A DNA stretch of 64,000 bases from Topomyia yanbarensis (lineage: Eukaryota; Arthropoda; Insecta; Diptera; Culicidae). Location: NCBI RefSeq assembly GCF_030247195.1, contig NC_080672.1, positions 92,204,113 through 92,268,112 on the forward strand, read 5' to 3'. This document shows, one piece after another, positions 1 to 12,913 of this stretch (positions are counted from its first letter, which is position 1; each line of letters starts with the position of its first letter). The notes beneath the pieces are model-generated. The model had not been told where the DNA came from and searched no databases. It was given only the letters and a program-made list of their open reading frames with translations. Position numbers and translations under genes: made by a program.

Positions 1-777
1 ATAGGAATCTTTAGTGGTGCACATCACTAAAAGAAGTAAAAAAATCAGTTTGGACAAGGAAAAGTTTTTTTCAAATAACTTTTTTTTCCTTAAAAAGTGC
101 CCAGCTTGAATTTTTGACGGTAGGTAGGGAACATAATTACCTATCTTGGAACAAAATTTCATCCAAACCAAAAAATTTTTTTTTTGTAGATCGACTTTAA
201 ATTTTCAAAATCGATTTTTTTCAGTGTAGGAGTCAATGAAGAATTCCTTACTAAATTTGCAAAAAGGCGAATAATATTTGTAAACAAACTTTTATGTTGA
301 TGATTTCTCTTAATTTACTATAATTTCAAAGCAGAAAACAATTGAAATTACTTCTACGAAGGGTAAAAATTTACATTAACGCATATTTTTCATGAAATTC
401 CACTCTGCAGCAGACTAATGAGCGAAACAAGTTTGTTTACAAAAAACACTTTCACCCTTTTGACGAATTCATATTGAATTTTTTCAATGTTTTCACTCGA
501 AAATTTGACTAATTTTGTGAAAATCTCTCCTACAACATTTTTTTGTAGAATTTGTCATTTTTAGACTATAGCCATTCGAAAAAAATGCTAAAAAATGTTT
601 GGCCCTTTTCAAGACAGTCTTGATCATTTTTGGAAAAAACAAAGTATGCAAAGTGGCTTTTTGTGACAAAGTCTTTAGTACAGAAAGTTTCATTAAAATC
701 TGAGAGGGTGCTGCCAACTCTGAATACGATTTAGCGCGAAATTCGTCTATAGGTTGCCTCATCAGATCTACCATAGT

Positions 778-2028
778 ACAGTCTAGTTCTTGATCTCGCA
801 CAGACCAGAAGCTAAATACACACCGCTCGTTCACAGCAAAGCAAACGAACGAATTTTTACCCGCGTCGCTTCGTTTCTTCTTTACACCAGTAACAGAAAA
901 AAGCCTCGTTGCCCCACGGTGAGCAAAATGAGCGAACAAAAAAGCAAAGTGCGCCCGCTAAGGGAAAACACTGTCGTGATTGACTTTACGCAAACTCGAC
1001 GAAGACCTACAGTGCGTGAGGTGGAACAGTTAATAAAAGTGAACATGAATCTTGATCTTGCGGCAGTTACACACCTCCAGCTGCATCATACTAAAAACGT
1101 GATACTAATAACGTTCCAGACGCTATCCGATGCAGAATTCTTTAGTGTGATGAATAATATGCAACACGAAATCGAATACGAAAACATTAAAACCAAGATC
1201 CCCGTCTATATAGACCGAGATTTTACTGAAGTTTTATTGCATGATTTGGCGCCGCGCACCAGCTCCGAGTACATTAAAAAATACATGTCCCAATACGGAG
1301 AAGTGGAATCCGTCAAGAATGACACATGGAGAAACTTTTTCCCCGGTATTCTCAACGGGGTTCGTATCGTCAGAATGCAGCTAAACCTATACCATCTTAC
1401 TTGACCTTCGAATGCAAATCTTCTCAAGGGATTACCTACATTCAAAAAACCCTTTGCACATACCCTGGACAGACGCCCACGTGCCAGTTCTGCAACCAAA
1501 CGGCACACTACGGTAAACCATGCGCTAAAACTGCTGCGGAAAATGGATCTACTACAACACGCACTGATAAACAGCCTTCCACCGCTAAACCACAGTCAAC
1601 CGGCCAAAAGATAATCTCCGATAGCCCAAAGCAAACATCCAGTACACCGGCCGCAGGAATGACTAAAAAGGAAGACGGATACACCAAGGTCACTAGTAAA
1701 CACAAAAAGCATCAAATATCAGCCAACAGTGAACAATCAACCAACTCTAGCGATAGTGATATGGACGTACACGAGAGCGATGAAGAGGACACACAGATTA
1801 ACCAACAAGCAGCAAACGGTAAAGGGAATAATGGTAATAACGCTTCGCCCCCGAGAAAGATAACGAGAAACAGCAAGCAGTGCGCCCAGGACAGACGATC
1901 GCAATAATTTTCGCATTTTTCTTATACTTTTGAAATGTAATTTCCTGAAATGTTTATTATTTCTAAAAAAGGCGAATGACCCTTGTGGTTAAAACCTTTA
2001 TAAATAAATAATAATAATAATAATAATA
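778..2028 (+). mobile_element. Half-LINE (HAL1-like): non-LTR retrotransposon with ORF1 only
   Basis: Flanked by a perfect 12-bp direct repeat ATCTACCATAGT (766-777 and 2029-2040), the mark of target-primed insertion. The body has a 150-bp 5' leader, one ORF1, a 3' UTR of about 120 bp and a (TAA)n tail at about 2006-2028. There is no endonuclease or reverse transcriptase ORF2. The sister MITE at 17.1 kb keeps the site without this insertion. It resembles mammalian HAL1 half-LINEs: a gag-only retroposon that must use another element's RT. An internal deletion of a full LINE before or after insertion is the alternative. Confidence 0.8.
928..1907 (+). pseudogene. LINE ORF1 (gag-like, CCHC zinc knuckle), one frameshift
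   Basis: The start is taken as the ATG at 928, although the frame is open from 790. The first frame runs to about residue 150. The reading then passes, near position 1375-1390, to the frame that ends at the stop at 1905-1907, so one small indel breaks the ORF. The N-terminal part resembles the RNA-binding region of insect LINE ORF1 proteins. The second part has a zinc knuckle of CX2CX4HX4C form (residues CQFCNQTAHYGKPC, about 1486-1527). A polar Ser/Thr/Asn/Gln-rich acidic tail with a basic end follows. Such proteins bind element RNA in ribonucleoprotein particles. Clade not fixed: Loa-, I- or Jockey-like are all possible. The antisense frame at 493-939 is a shadow. Confidence 0.7.
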
Positions 2029-2481
2029 ATCTACCATAGTTTGCAGTTAAAAACTTGGGATTGCAAAGCTGCACGCAGAATTTTATTTATGCATCGATAG
2101 CATACTTTTCTATCTGCCTCTCGTTTCTTCTGCTGTAAATTTTATGCATTGGACATATTCGGTCAATCCACTCATTGAATGCTTACTAGAAGTATATGCA
2201 TGAAAATGAATAAAAATCTTAGCAGAAGAAAAGAGACGGGAATAAATTGTATGCTAATTATGCATATTTTTGATTCTCAGTGTGTGCAAAAGTACCAGAT
2301 GCTAACCGGGGTGCTGTTCCGGTTAAAAATAAAACGAACAACATATTTGCCAATACTTCATTTAGTAGAACAACTGTCAGTTGGCTGGCTGAATTTAATT
2401 TGGCTTTTTTAATTTAAAAGTCTGAAAAGAATAATTAAGGTTTAAAAATAGTATGAGTGTACTCGTAAGGACACCCACTAT

Positions 2482-2904
<423 letters not shown>

Positions 2905-2925
2905 CCCAAATTAAAGATCCCTATT

Positions 2926-3700
2926 GAATGTGTATCAACACATTTGAAGTACCGGCTCCTTATGTATTCTACATCTCGCCGGTTATGTCGCAGACATTAC
3001 CCACCCATCTCTTTTTTTTAGCGCTGTTCATACTTATTTTTGGCGGCTCAAAATTATATCATATTCTCGTCGCAAAAGCAATCCGATATTTTTGTTTGTT
3101 GTAGTCCAACATTTTCCACTTTAGGTTCTTTTTTCCGAAATTCTTACATGCTTTTGCTTTTGCAAGATTGGTTTTTTGTAAAAATAATATTTGAATTAAG
3201 TACTTTTATCGCTCTTTCCCTTTCCTGCTGCGATCTACGTCCGGGTCTGGCCGGCACGGGTATTGATCAATGAACAACTTGGGAATACCAGGAGTTGTAC
3301 ATTGAAGGAAATGATACTCGCAGGCTATATCATCTATTGATTCTCTGTGCTATTTTAGCTAGTCCCAATAAAAAACGGTATAGCAATCAGGAGTGGTCGC
3401 ATAAGCTCAAGTTGCAGTGTCATCATATTTTATACTTGCTGCACTGTCGTTCTACGCACAATTGTATTTATAGCAGCAGTATAACACGTGGTTTATGCGT
3501 CTGAGCCATTCTCCATCCTTCATTGTTGTACTAACCACCTTATAGAGCTACTGCCTTGCTGCGTTCAGATTATTCCTGGTTGAATGTTCTTCGATTAATT
3601 CGTCTAACTGTTGGGCTTATTCCTCAGCAACACCCGATAGTCGCTTTATGCGATACTATACTGGACAGTCTTGCGTTAATCATACACATCAACAGATGAT
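2926..3700. other. Unclassified intergenic or intronic stretch
   Basis: Between MITE A and the RTE remnant I see no convincing gene. Minus-strand frames at about 3300-3640 may be a continuation of the RTE-like remnant but are too decayed to support. Confidence 0.4.
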
Positions 3701-4070
3701 GGTGGTCATTGTCAACGTACGGCTATCGCAAGATTCAATGACATCGGAAAAACGTCATCAATCAAAACCTAGTTGATTTGCCAGTACAAACTTAAGGCGT
3801 TGTTATTGGTGTTTAAGTGGATGCTCTCCTTTTCAATAACTGAACGAAACGGTTCTTCCTGTGCGTAGGCGTTGTTCGAACTATAGTTGAAGAACTTGCC
3901 CTTTATCCTCAACACGCAGATGAAGTCAGTCACCGATTTCCATGTTGATGATCCACCGCTGCCTCTCACCAAACACTACAAAGCACAATCCATGCCTTCG
4001 CGTCGTCACTGTAGTTTGGGCTTGAACCGGAAACCTGCAGTTGGATTACATACTCCTGGGCCACGCTAAC
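3700..4070 (-). pseudogene. RTE-like LINE endonuclease remnant
   Basis: Reading the minus strand from about 4060 downward gives a frame with the segments FKPKLQ, then ICVLRIKGKFFNYSSNNAYA, then EEPFRSVIEKESIHLNTNNN. These match in order the endonuclease domain of RTE/BovB-like LINE ORF2 proteins: a core strand with VLR.KGKFFNYS, then the GKxSLHxxTNxNG region. The usual 50-60 residues between these blocks, including the GDFNA motif, are missing, so an internal deletion is likely. Stops flank it on both sides. It lies antisense-free inside the HCF intron 3 region, on the same strand as HCF. Function lost. Confidence 0.55.
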
Positions 4071-4722
4071 GAATTTCGTAAAACACTTAGAACTGCTCAA
4101 ACCCTAATGATTCAGATGACCACTGTAAGGGCCCGAAAATCAAAATATTTCTTAGGTCAAATAAAATCGGTCAAAGTAAGCCCGTATTCTAGAAGATGCT
4201 GTCAACATTTGTTCACATTGTTTCTAATTTAACAGTTAGTGTCGAGTACTTCATTGTTCGAAAGAATTCTATTCACAGCTCAGCTAGCGTTATTCAACAC
4301 TAGCCCTACCAATACTATTTGATTTTTTTTTCTCTTTTTGAGCTACAAGGCTATATTGTTCTTGACCCTTAATTAAATTAGCCTTCATCATAAAAACAAG
4401 GAAGTGTTTATAGCATTCATTAGGAAAGTTGAATATTGTAAACTACAGCGGACTAAACCGGAAAGTATTGACAATCTTTCCTACCAAGTTTTCCAAACAT
4501 TTGAATCTATCGCTGCTTGATTCAAAACTGATATGCACCGTGCAAATCCTCAAATTTTATACATTTTACCCTTGACCAGCATGCAACCCTATGCATTTTC
4601 TAACGATTCGAGAAAACAAAACAAAAGAAAAACAAAAACCTGAGATTGAAGCAATATCGCAAAAGAAGTGTTTGTATTGGTTTGTTCACACCGATAACTT
4701 AATTGTAGAAAACAGAGCTCAC

Positions 4723-4874
4723 CCTGACCTGGTTGTTCCAGGCCTTCCTGTAGCCATCGCGTCCGGACCAGATGTACAACCGCGTATGGATGCCCACGGC
4801 ACAGTGACCTGCTCGAGCTCGTGGCATATTGTCTTCCTCTGTATCCAGATCTAACTCCTCCCAGGTCATTGTTT
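4723..4874 (-). CDS. Hcf: HCF coding exon, last kelch blade
   Basis: 152 nt starting after CCAACAG. It encodes [20 protein letters not shown] and onward to WNNQVR, then a GTGAGC donor at 4722. In relatives the next residues are V-C-C-K-D-L-W. No such exon was found between 4722 and 1 on the minus strand. Confidence 0.9.
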
Positions 4875-6841
4875 CTGTTGGAACAGTTAAAAAAAATAAA
4901 CCATACATTACTGTACACTACCATCGACGGCTACAAAACTTACCGAGATTCAAGCAAGCAAGAGAATTAGTACACTTCCATTCCTTCTCATGTTTCTCCA
5001 CCTTAACATCTTCCATGACCAATGGAACCCAGCCACCAAACACGTACATTCGGTTACCGATCAAGGTTGAGCTGTGCAAGGACCGGGGCAACGGCAACGG
5101 ACCGCTCGTTCTTGGTCTGGTCCATGACATTGTATCCGTATCCAACAGCCACAGATCTCCCAGTCGACAGCCGGACATGCCGCCGTAGATCACCAACCAG
5201 TACTTTTTCAACTTTTTGTCGTACCACGACACGGCTGTATGGGACTCGCGCGGCGGTGGACTCTCGCCAAAGGTCGTCGGTATCTCCCACTGCAGCTGGT
5301 TATTTTTGATCTCCAAAATGTACAGATCATTTAAATATTTAGGAATATTATTCTTGGGATCGTCACTTTCGTTAGCGAGGCCTCCAAACAGATAGATCTT
5401 ATCACCGACCAGCGTGAAACTGTGGCCCAACCGTCGGCATGGTGGTAGCCCGGACTCTGGCGGTTTAGGCTTCAGTTTCTTCCATTCCCACTTGGTCGCC
5501 TGCAGTTCGTACAGTTCGTTCGAGTATTTACCATACTCAACCATACCACCGAACACCAGGATGCGTGTTCCGTCTACGACGAACCCGTAGGCAGCACAGC
5601 CCGGTGGAACATCTCCTTTCGTGGCCGGTACGTACCATTGGTTGGTAGCTAGAAAATATGGGATACTAATTAGTATAAAATCGGTGGACTGTTATCAGTT
5701 GGCTATGTATTTCAGCAGTCAGATATAATTTTCGCTCTCGATTTTTTTTAATGCACTGCACTCGAGGATTGAACATCCCTTGAGTAGGGCCTACAATCCG
5801 AATGCTAATAAAAGGCTGAGAAGATATCATCATTCTAAGTGGAAATCTCGCTACTCGTATGAGCGACATTTTTTTCTAACACGGTCATCAAAATCGATAT
5901 ATTTAAAATGTGGAAAATAGAATCTTGTTCTAAACATTTAAAATGACTACGTTAAGCAAAATATTAAGAGTAAATTCATGGGCACGTTGTCAACCCAAAG
6001 TCAATTCATGAAGAATATATGCAGAAGCACCAAACGTACAATTCCAACTGGATTTATTGAAATTACAACTGTCTAAACAAAAAGTGCACGTTTTTGGAAC
6101 ACTCATTCAAATTCTCGTCCCTTTTTAGCAAATAAAATTACATATAAGATTGTCTATCTCATTCTATCTTTGATAAAGATAATGTATCTCTTGACTGTTT
6201 TAACCAACGTTCGACTGACCATCCATCAACATATCCACAATGGATAGTATCGCTTTCCTCGTCTCTCACTAGTAAGCATTTGTGGCGCAGTCGCTGTCGG
6301 GCGAAATGCGCAGAAGAACACAACTCGCACTGCCGTTTCGATTTTCCTGGAAGAAGACATCGCTTCGACTATGAAAATTTCAATATGGCGCCCATTTAGC
6401 TCCGCTTACTGGGGTTTTCGTTGGTCGCTATTGTGGTAGTGAAAGATTGAGAAAATGTTCCTTTCTCTCTTTGTAACAGCAAAACGATCTTACTTACTGA
6501 TCATGATGGAGAGAGTTTGACATTTTTAGAACGATGAAATGTTTGAAAACATTACAAACACCGCTATCAACAAACAAAAACCTGCAAAACACCGAAGAGT
6601 AATTAGTAACCATACACCTTCAATTACCTGTATTGTAGACATGGAGTTCATCGACGATTCCTTCATTGCCGCCCCCGAAGACGACCATCAGCTCTTTAAT
6701 GTTAACGGCCCGGTGACCATGACGGGGTCGTGGCTGCGGTCCACTCGGATTGGTAACGCGCTTCCATCGGAGGATGGCATTATTCTTGGTGCAAGCTGGA
6801 ACCAATTCTGTACCCACAGCCGCTTCCAAGTTGGCTGTCAT
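4723..6841 (-). CDS. Hcf: Host cell factor (HCF) N-terminal kelch propeller, 3 exons, partial
   Basis: HCF is a nuclear scaffold that links DNA-binding factors to chromatin modifiers (Set1/MLL, Sin3 and, in flies, ATAC). Its N-terminal kelch propeller binds short HBM peptides. Join 6841-6628, 5648-4944, 4874-4723 on the minus strand. This gives 1071 nt, 357 codons, with split codons matching the family (NT|A at junction 1, NL|E at junction 2). Kelch signatures are clear: residues ending [18 protein letters not shown] in blade 1, then [59 protein letters not shown], and last blade [18 protein letters not shown]. The ATG at 6841 is chosen because an in-frame TAA lies just upstream. The basic region, processing repeats and Fn3 domains are not in the window. 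Confidence 0.95.
4944..5648 (-). CDS. Hcf: HCF coding exon, kelch blades 2-5
   Basis: The 705-nt exon starts after TTTTCTAG and ends at a GTAAGT donor. It carries most of the propeller, including the conserved [15 protein letters not shown] stretch. The intron to the next exon is only 69 bp (4875-4943). Confidence 0.93.
5649..6627 (-). other. HCF intron 1
   Basis: 979 bp with GT-AG ends. No gene or clear repeat recognised inside it. Confidence 0.85.
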
Positions 6842-7154
6842 GCCGTAGATCCTTTTCTTCACTTGAACTTAACGAGTTTGGTGAATTTGTTCTTTGGACA
6901 ATACTATGCGTTACCGATTAAAATTTTTTGCACTCGGTAAACAACATTAGACATATTTTTCATTGAAAAATATAGCACTTTTTCACTGTATGTAATTTTT
7001 TTCCTACGCGATGCTATGCTCGCTCTCGTTCTTCTGTGGAACAATGTTCAAGTTGCGAACTTTGCGTTTTTTCACTGGTCGCTAATGATTTATGTTTCGC
7101 GTTGCTCTTCTTGCCAATTACGTTACTCGGGAAGCGACTACGATTTTTGTCAAT
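6628..7154 (-). CDS. Hcf: HCF exon with start codon and probable 5' UTR
   Basis: Coding part 6841-6628 (71 codons plus one base). The donor after 6628 reads CAG|GTAATT. Upstream leader up to 7154 is inferred from a good acceptor (pyrimidines, TTTTTCAG at 7155 and above). No other in-frame ATG lies between the upstream stop and 6841. Confidence 0.8.
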
Positions 7155-8637
7155 CTGAAAAATGAAAAGGCGATATGGGAATGTGAGAAGGCTTGTGTAG
7201 CAGTTTCAATGAAGTTGTAGTCTATGTTCCCAACGATGATGAATGAAGGAATGGGAAGGCGAGTGTAGTGTGATGAACGAAAATGAAACAGAATGTTTAT
7301 TCATGAAACCAATAAAGCAAAACAGAAGAGCGTTACTGTCGGGTAGTTTATGTTTGAATTGGGATCAATGGAATGATGTAGATAGCAATAGTTTCGTGGG
7401 CCAATCCAACTTTTCCGAATAAGGTCCTCTTCTGTCCAACATTGTTTGTGGTAAACATGATTAGAGTTTAGTAAACATAATTTTGTGTTCGAAACAAAAT
7501 AAAGCTCATCCCATTCAAAAAAAATCAATAAGCGATCAAAATCATATCTTTTCAGACATCTCCCAAAACAAAATTAGCTAATAGTATTTTGTGTGTATAC
7601 TGCAACTTAACGTTTCGTCTTAGACTCATCAGTATTGCGCAATCGACTTGATTATACACATAGACGTAAGGTAAAGCATAGACATTTTGTGTTCACATGA
7701 TTCCTAAATTTCTAATTCTTAGTTTACTAATTTAAATAAGTGTTGTACCTTTTCACACAAAATTGTTTCAACCGGTTTTATCCTAGTGTTAATTTCTTCA
7801 GGCACATTTAACGTTTAAAACAGGTTTTACGGAGCGTTTGCCTTAATCTGAATGAAGGCGTGTGTTTTGAGGGTGTATTTTGGAATAATCGTTATAAAAT
7901 ATAAAAATAAATATAATGCCCACTTTAGTAGCACAAAAATTTACAAAGAAGTTTAATACTATTCATCACTATGAAAACAAATTTTAACTATTCCCCAATT
8001 AATTTCAATGTCCAGTAAATTTTTACAGTGGAGAAGACATGCATCACAACATTAAAGATCGTTTATAAATTACCTGACTCAAAAATAGATATTAAGTTAT
8101 CATTCAAACATTATCAAAAAATATTTAGACTTAATATTGTTACATTAAGCTCATACAAATTGCAATATGGAATGGCTGATTTTATTCATTCGCCCCTCGC
8201 ACTTATACGCACTGCATACACACACTACCTAGCGTCAACAAAACAAAGCATCCATCTTTTTCACACTTTATCACTCGATATCTGCTGTCACACTTTACTA
8301 GCGCACACATTCACAAATCCATCGCATAAACACGCCAGAGAAGGATCGAACTAAACTCGCCCGAGTGAACTGTCAACTAGCCCATCTCACTCCTACCGGT
8401 TGTAATTGGTAAGACCGAAATGCAAACACCAATCTTATGCTCCGTTTCAATCACACCAGTACAATTAAGACCCATCCAAATCTGTCTCTTTTCACTGCAC
8501 GGTCCGACCCGTCTACACCAGAGCAGTCTATCCCAGCGTACGAGTACGAGTCCCGAACGGCAGTCGCAACTTGCAGAAATTTCAAATCCCCTCCCGGTTG
8601 GGGTTGAGCAACTATAAAGTAAAAAACTTAAATTTAC

Positions 8638-8900
8638 CTCCACCAGCGTAACTTTCACTGCAAACTTGACCACTTTGACACTGTGCACCACGGAACCGAT
8701 CGAAAACGCACTATTTTCCGGTTTGGACTTGACCGGGAGAAGGGAAATTTTCTGCTCAACGGAGAAAAATAAACAATGGCGTCCGCGTACGACGAAGCTT
8801 CACACTGTAGCTGCTGATGATGCTGCTGGGAATCAACATGGCGGCGGAAAAAATCGGCACCAAGCGGTGGCGAAATGGGGTTGCCAGCGGTGAACGTCAC
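8638..8900 (-). other. Hcf: Probable HCF non-coding first exon and promoter region
   Basis: On the minus strand a leader-like sequence ends in GTGGAG|GTAAAT at 8638/8637. This donor could splice to the acceptor at 7155, giving a 1.5-kb 5' intron. The 5' end is not defined; ACAGTG- and CAGTG-type initiator sequences occur here. Inference only, no transcript evidence. Confidence 0.4.
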
Positions 8901-10300
8901 AGTCGAAGTGGGGCTGTCGCGAGTAACGAAATCGGATCAGATATTTTGCTGCATGGGTGCATATTTTTCTCCGCTCACAGTACACGATAGCGAAAAATTG
9001 CTCAATCCCGTATTTTTTATCGTTATACTGCGTAACAGAACATTAAATTTACATTAATGCAATGCAAAAATATACTAAAAATTAACGTTACAACCAGGGA
9101 TGCCAACCTTCCAGATTTATCTGGATTCTTCCAGATTTTTAGGCGACGTCCAAATATTCAAATTTAGATTTGTCTGATCCAGATTTCAAAGATTTTGTCC
9201 AGTTCCAGACAATATGAAAAATAACAAAATAAAATACAAGAAGGCTTCGTTGATTTATTAACCACTACTTGACAATAGCTGGAAACACCACATAACAAAG
9301 TTTATTCGCTGAAAGTCAACGCAATTTTCCGAATTTTCAGCGGCTGAAATTTCCGGCAATCCAAAATGTTGAATCCTCAGAAATTAAAATTTAATCTGTT
9401 CACGGATTCTTTGTGCTTTGGGGGTTAGCATTTTAAACAGTAATCCCAGCGGTAGGATAGGGATCAAGGTAGTTCAATGGAAAAGCCAACAAACAACGAA
9501 AGCTGAACCAGTCTTTGATCAGAGAGAATAAGCTGAATAAGAATAATTTAAGCCGTTATCCAGCTAAATTGTTTGATGGGAATGTGGTCCTAATAATCAA
9601 ATTTTGTAAAATAATTTTTATTTATTTTGCGGACCAAAAAGTTAAAATAAATCGACTACGTATCTTTAGTCAATTTATCGGAAAAATTAGAAACAGCTTA
9701 CGTGTTAATTCCAATTTGGGTAAACAAAAGAAATTAATATTGGACGATGGAAATAGGCGATGTAGATGCGATTTTCTCCAAAACCGGTCTGTTAATCTCG
9801 AAAATCGAATTTGTAATTTTATTGAATACTATAACCTGCTAGTACAGAGTGTGAATCAGGTCCAGGAATTCCCAAGCAACTAAAAGGTCAGATAATACTT
9901 AAAAAGTACACTTCAAAGTTCACATCAAGTTCTCAGAGAGCTTTCAAGCTACTTAAGCGTTAATATAACTTGAAAGTTGCTAAAGCGGCTAATAGGACAT
10001 GAAACTTATTGGAAAATTACTCCAAACGAGAAGCTTACGTAGCTCTCTTAGACGAACTTTTGGTTGCTTGGGAAGTTATTTGGATAGCGATGAATATGAT
10101 AAATACATAAAAACAAAAAGATGTGGAACTAACTGTAAGTCGAAATTAAATGATTTAACTAGAAGTTTGACAGCATTTTTGAACGAAACTATACTATGTT
10201 ATTCAGACCGCACTTCTTGGCCGTGATAAAACAGGAGAAAATCTTCGAAAAGATCTGAGGATTTCAAATTTCAACGAATATGAATATTCGTTTTGTCTTA
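8901..10300. other. Intergenic, includes a TCCAGATTT-rich degenerate repeat
   Basis: Around 9095-9200 the sequence repeats short TCCAGATTT/CTGGATT words after CCAGGGATGCCAACC. That lead-in resembles the lead-in at 11388 (CCAGGGTTGCCA). The remainder has no supported gene; the open frames at 9515-9883 and 9999-10226 show no recognisable domain. Confidence 0.4.
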
Positions 10301-10775
10301 TTAACCCTTTCATGCCCAACTTTTTTCTAGTGCACGAAGTCTTTTTTAATAAAAGTAGGTGCTTCCCTCGCAGTGCTAGAAGCTGCTCCATTTTTACCTT
10401 CCAATGCTCAATACAGCTCTCCTAGAGTATTTATAATAGTCCAATTGCATGGAAAACGTAGCCAATGACTGTCTAAATTGATAAATTTTATCAGTTTTAA
10501 AAAATATTGCACGATAACGAAGATAAATGAAAAATTCATTTTCCGTCGTAAACGTAAACTGTCCCTGGCAGCACTGCTCCATCGGAGTCCAATCAGACTA
10601 ATTACAATAACTTCAGTTCTAGAGCTGACTCTTGTAACTGTTAATGCTCAAATGAAAGGCAATAGTCACATTTATTAGTCTTGCTTGTTTTTGCGAGCAA
10701 ATCTTGCATCAATCGAAAGTTATATCTGTTTACAAACGTTGTTATCCTCAAACAACATGGGCATCAATGGGTTAA
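10301..10775. mobile_element. TTAA MITE (piggyBac-like ends), copy 1
   Basis: Bounded by TTAA on both sides. The TIR begins TTAACCCTTTCATGCCCAAC, and the right end reads GGGCATCAATGGGTTAA. Aligns along its length with 30116-30614. TTAA targets and CCC-starting TIRs are typical of piggyBac-type elements. No transposase, so non-autonomous. Confidence 0.75.
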
Positions 10776-11385
10776 AAAGAAAGCCGCCACTGCTGCTACT
10801 CGTTTCCGTAGAGGCTTTGTCTATATTCTTTTGTTTTATATGTATTTAGTTACAAAAGAGACAATGAAAAGACGAAGGTGAATCTGTTGAGTTTCATCGT
10901 TCATTGAACGGTAAAAATATCCCCTGATTTATTATATAGATTTATTTATATAGAGGCTAAATAGAATCACGCTTAGACAAGAGTCTTGCCACGTTTCGTC
11001 ACAAATCATACGACGAGAGAAAGATTTCAGAATAGCAAGTCCAGCGCTGCCACAATGACGACGAGACGATCTCAAAGTAGATCTGTGCGGGTATTGCTTT
11101 GTCAACTATTTAACCTGATTATTGTCAACTTTGCCTTCCTGCTGTTTTCTCCTATTTTATGAGAACTCGGGAGTTTTGTCACTTTGAAACTTAGTTCAAT
11201 CGAAAAATATTTACAGAGGTTATCTTAAAGCTACGTGTTGCCCTCGCGATTTATATATCGTCACGTGAACTATCTGATCGAATTACGGATTCTTGCCTAC
11301 AATCCTAGTCCAGTCCCATAAGGGTTCACAAATATGCGGTTACATTAGTACCGCTTTCTAAGACTTTATTACTATCCTAACCAGG
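10776..11385. other. Unclassified intergenic stretch
   Basis: No gene, RNA or repeat boundary recognised here. Confidence 0.4.
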
Positions 11386-11660
11386 GTTGCCACTATGTTT
11401 CAAAGAATATCTGGGTGATCAACTAAAAATGTCTGGCAAAATCTGTCACTTAACAGCGACCTCAATGTCATAAAAATTTATCAATCGATTTTTGATAAAT
11501 TTGGCAAAATATGCCCCAAATTTCCAAAATGTGTGTACAAATACTTCTTTAATTTAAAAATCTGGCAGAATGAGAAGTTTGTCTTTTTGTCTGGAAGCTG
11601 CAAAAACTATGGCTGTGCCAGATAAATCTGGCATAATGTTATCCCTGATCCTAATCGCAG
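11386..11660. repeat. Dispersed repeat with CTGGCAAAAT/CTGGCA words
   Basis: Contains GTCTGGCAAAATCTGTCACT followed by TAACAGCGACCTCAA. The same block, slightly changed, lies at 59780-59815, followed in both places by CCAAAATTTCCAAAATGTGT-type sequence. Shorter GATAAATCTGGCA words recur to 11635. Family not named. Confidence 0.55.
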
Positions 11661-12805
11661 AGAAAGTGAGAAGGAAAATCCAAAGCTGGCACGCTTATGT
11701 CAATTAGGAGCAGCTGGTCGGTAAATAGACAGAGTGATCCATTTTCCGCGTTCTTTTCATTCCATTTTCGGGATTTTAAGATCAACATCAAACTTCCCTA
11801 CGCGATGCAGCGATGCATTTCTTACACACGGCTGGCAATGAAAAATAATCTCGTTTGTGAGGCAACACATACGGTTAAATGAGAAATCGTCTCCGATGCA
11901 AATCGTGAGCAGCTTACGAGAACTGAAGCTCGTCACGTAGTTTAGTGTTTATCACGCAATTGAAGGCTAGTGAGAAGTCTACCAACTGTCAAAGCGGTTG
12001 CTGTCAAAACTGCAGAAAAAATATCATGGATTACTTTCGTCAGTGCAGTTGTCGTGCTGAAAGCATTCCTGTGCCCAGATTGATGATTTGCTTATAATGC
12101 GGGTTGCCACTCTCGAAGTGTTCTGTTATTTGAGCAAGCAGGATTTCTCCATAACATTAACAGACAAGCACACGAAACGAAAGTATATTCTGGATCTTGG
12201 TTGACGGAAATTGTTCAAACACAGAAGATTGTTTCCCAACAAGTAAAATGTGGAAAGTAACACGCGAGTAAATCAAATTTCATCTTCTGTCACTAATGAT
12301 CACTTTAGGATTGGTTGTCAAAGAAAACGCCGTATTACTACGTCAATCTCACTTGAATAGACATTGTCAATCCAACTTGATGGGAATTTCATCGATCCGT
12401 CAATATATCGAACGTGTCCCGCTTATGACATGATAATTTCTTTGAATATTGAATATTTTAATAATTTCGAATAAAATGCATGAAATAGTATGTTGTAATG
12501 CAACGTTTATTATGGGTCGATAGACCAAAGTGCAAAGTTGATGTAAATTCGTGAAGTTGCCCTCGATTTGTACCCATCAAATTAGAGATTGGGCCATATT
12601 CAGTTAAATATCATTCTGAAGCTTTAGGAGTTAGGAGTTACATTTATGTTGTTTTTGCGTAATCCTGAAAATGAGTCTCTCTGTGAAATATGTCACGTCA
12701 CATTTTTGGAATAAAACTCATTAAATCTCAATCTTTGTAATAATTGAAAAACCTCAATATGAGTACAAAACATTATATGTGATGGTGCTTCGAAAAGTTT
12801 ATAAC
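11661..12805. other. Intergenic, 3' flank of IFT74
   Basis: No supported gene. It separates two genes that are both read on the minus strand (IFT74 then HCF). Confidence 0.4.
12506..12511 (-). terminator. Candidate IFT74 polyadenylation signal
   Basis: AATAAA on the minus strand, about 295 nt past the IFT74 stop. Single hexamer, no transcript evidence. Confidence 0.3.
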
Positions 12806-12913
12806 CTATGTAACACGATTGTTAGTATTGTTATTAAATTCCGAGCACAGCAAGTTGTTATGCTCTCCAAGCAATTGCTCTACCTCGCTTCTAACGCCCG
12901 AGTAGTCGCATTT
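12806..12913 (-). CDS. IFT74: IFT74 exon 5, C-terminus and stop
   Basis: 108 nt after TTTTTTTGCAG; 35 codons and TAG at 12808-12806. Intron 4 is 65 bp. The KCDYSGVRSEVEQL segment corresponds to the family's conserved S-D-Y-x-P-x-x-x-x-V tail. Confidence 0.88.
   Translation of the reverse strand, partial: KCDYSGVRSEVEQLLGEHNNLLCSEFNNNTNNRVT

Noticed and set aside
493..939. 148-codon minus-strand frame
   Set aside because: Antisense to the half-LINE leader and its MITE flank; no domain.
5022..5309. Plus-strand frames across the HCF exon
   Set aside because: Antisense shadows of the kelch exon.
6862..6862. GTG at 6862 as the HCF start
   Set aside because: Not an ATG; the ATG at 6841 fits and an in-frame stop lies just upstream.
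8666..8893. Plus-strand ORFs near 8.7-9.0 kb including one beginning MAAEKIGTKRW
   Set aside because: Short, no domain, in the probable HCF leader/promoter region.
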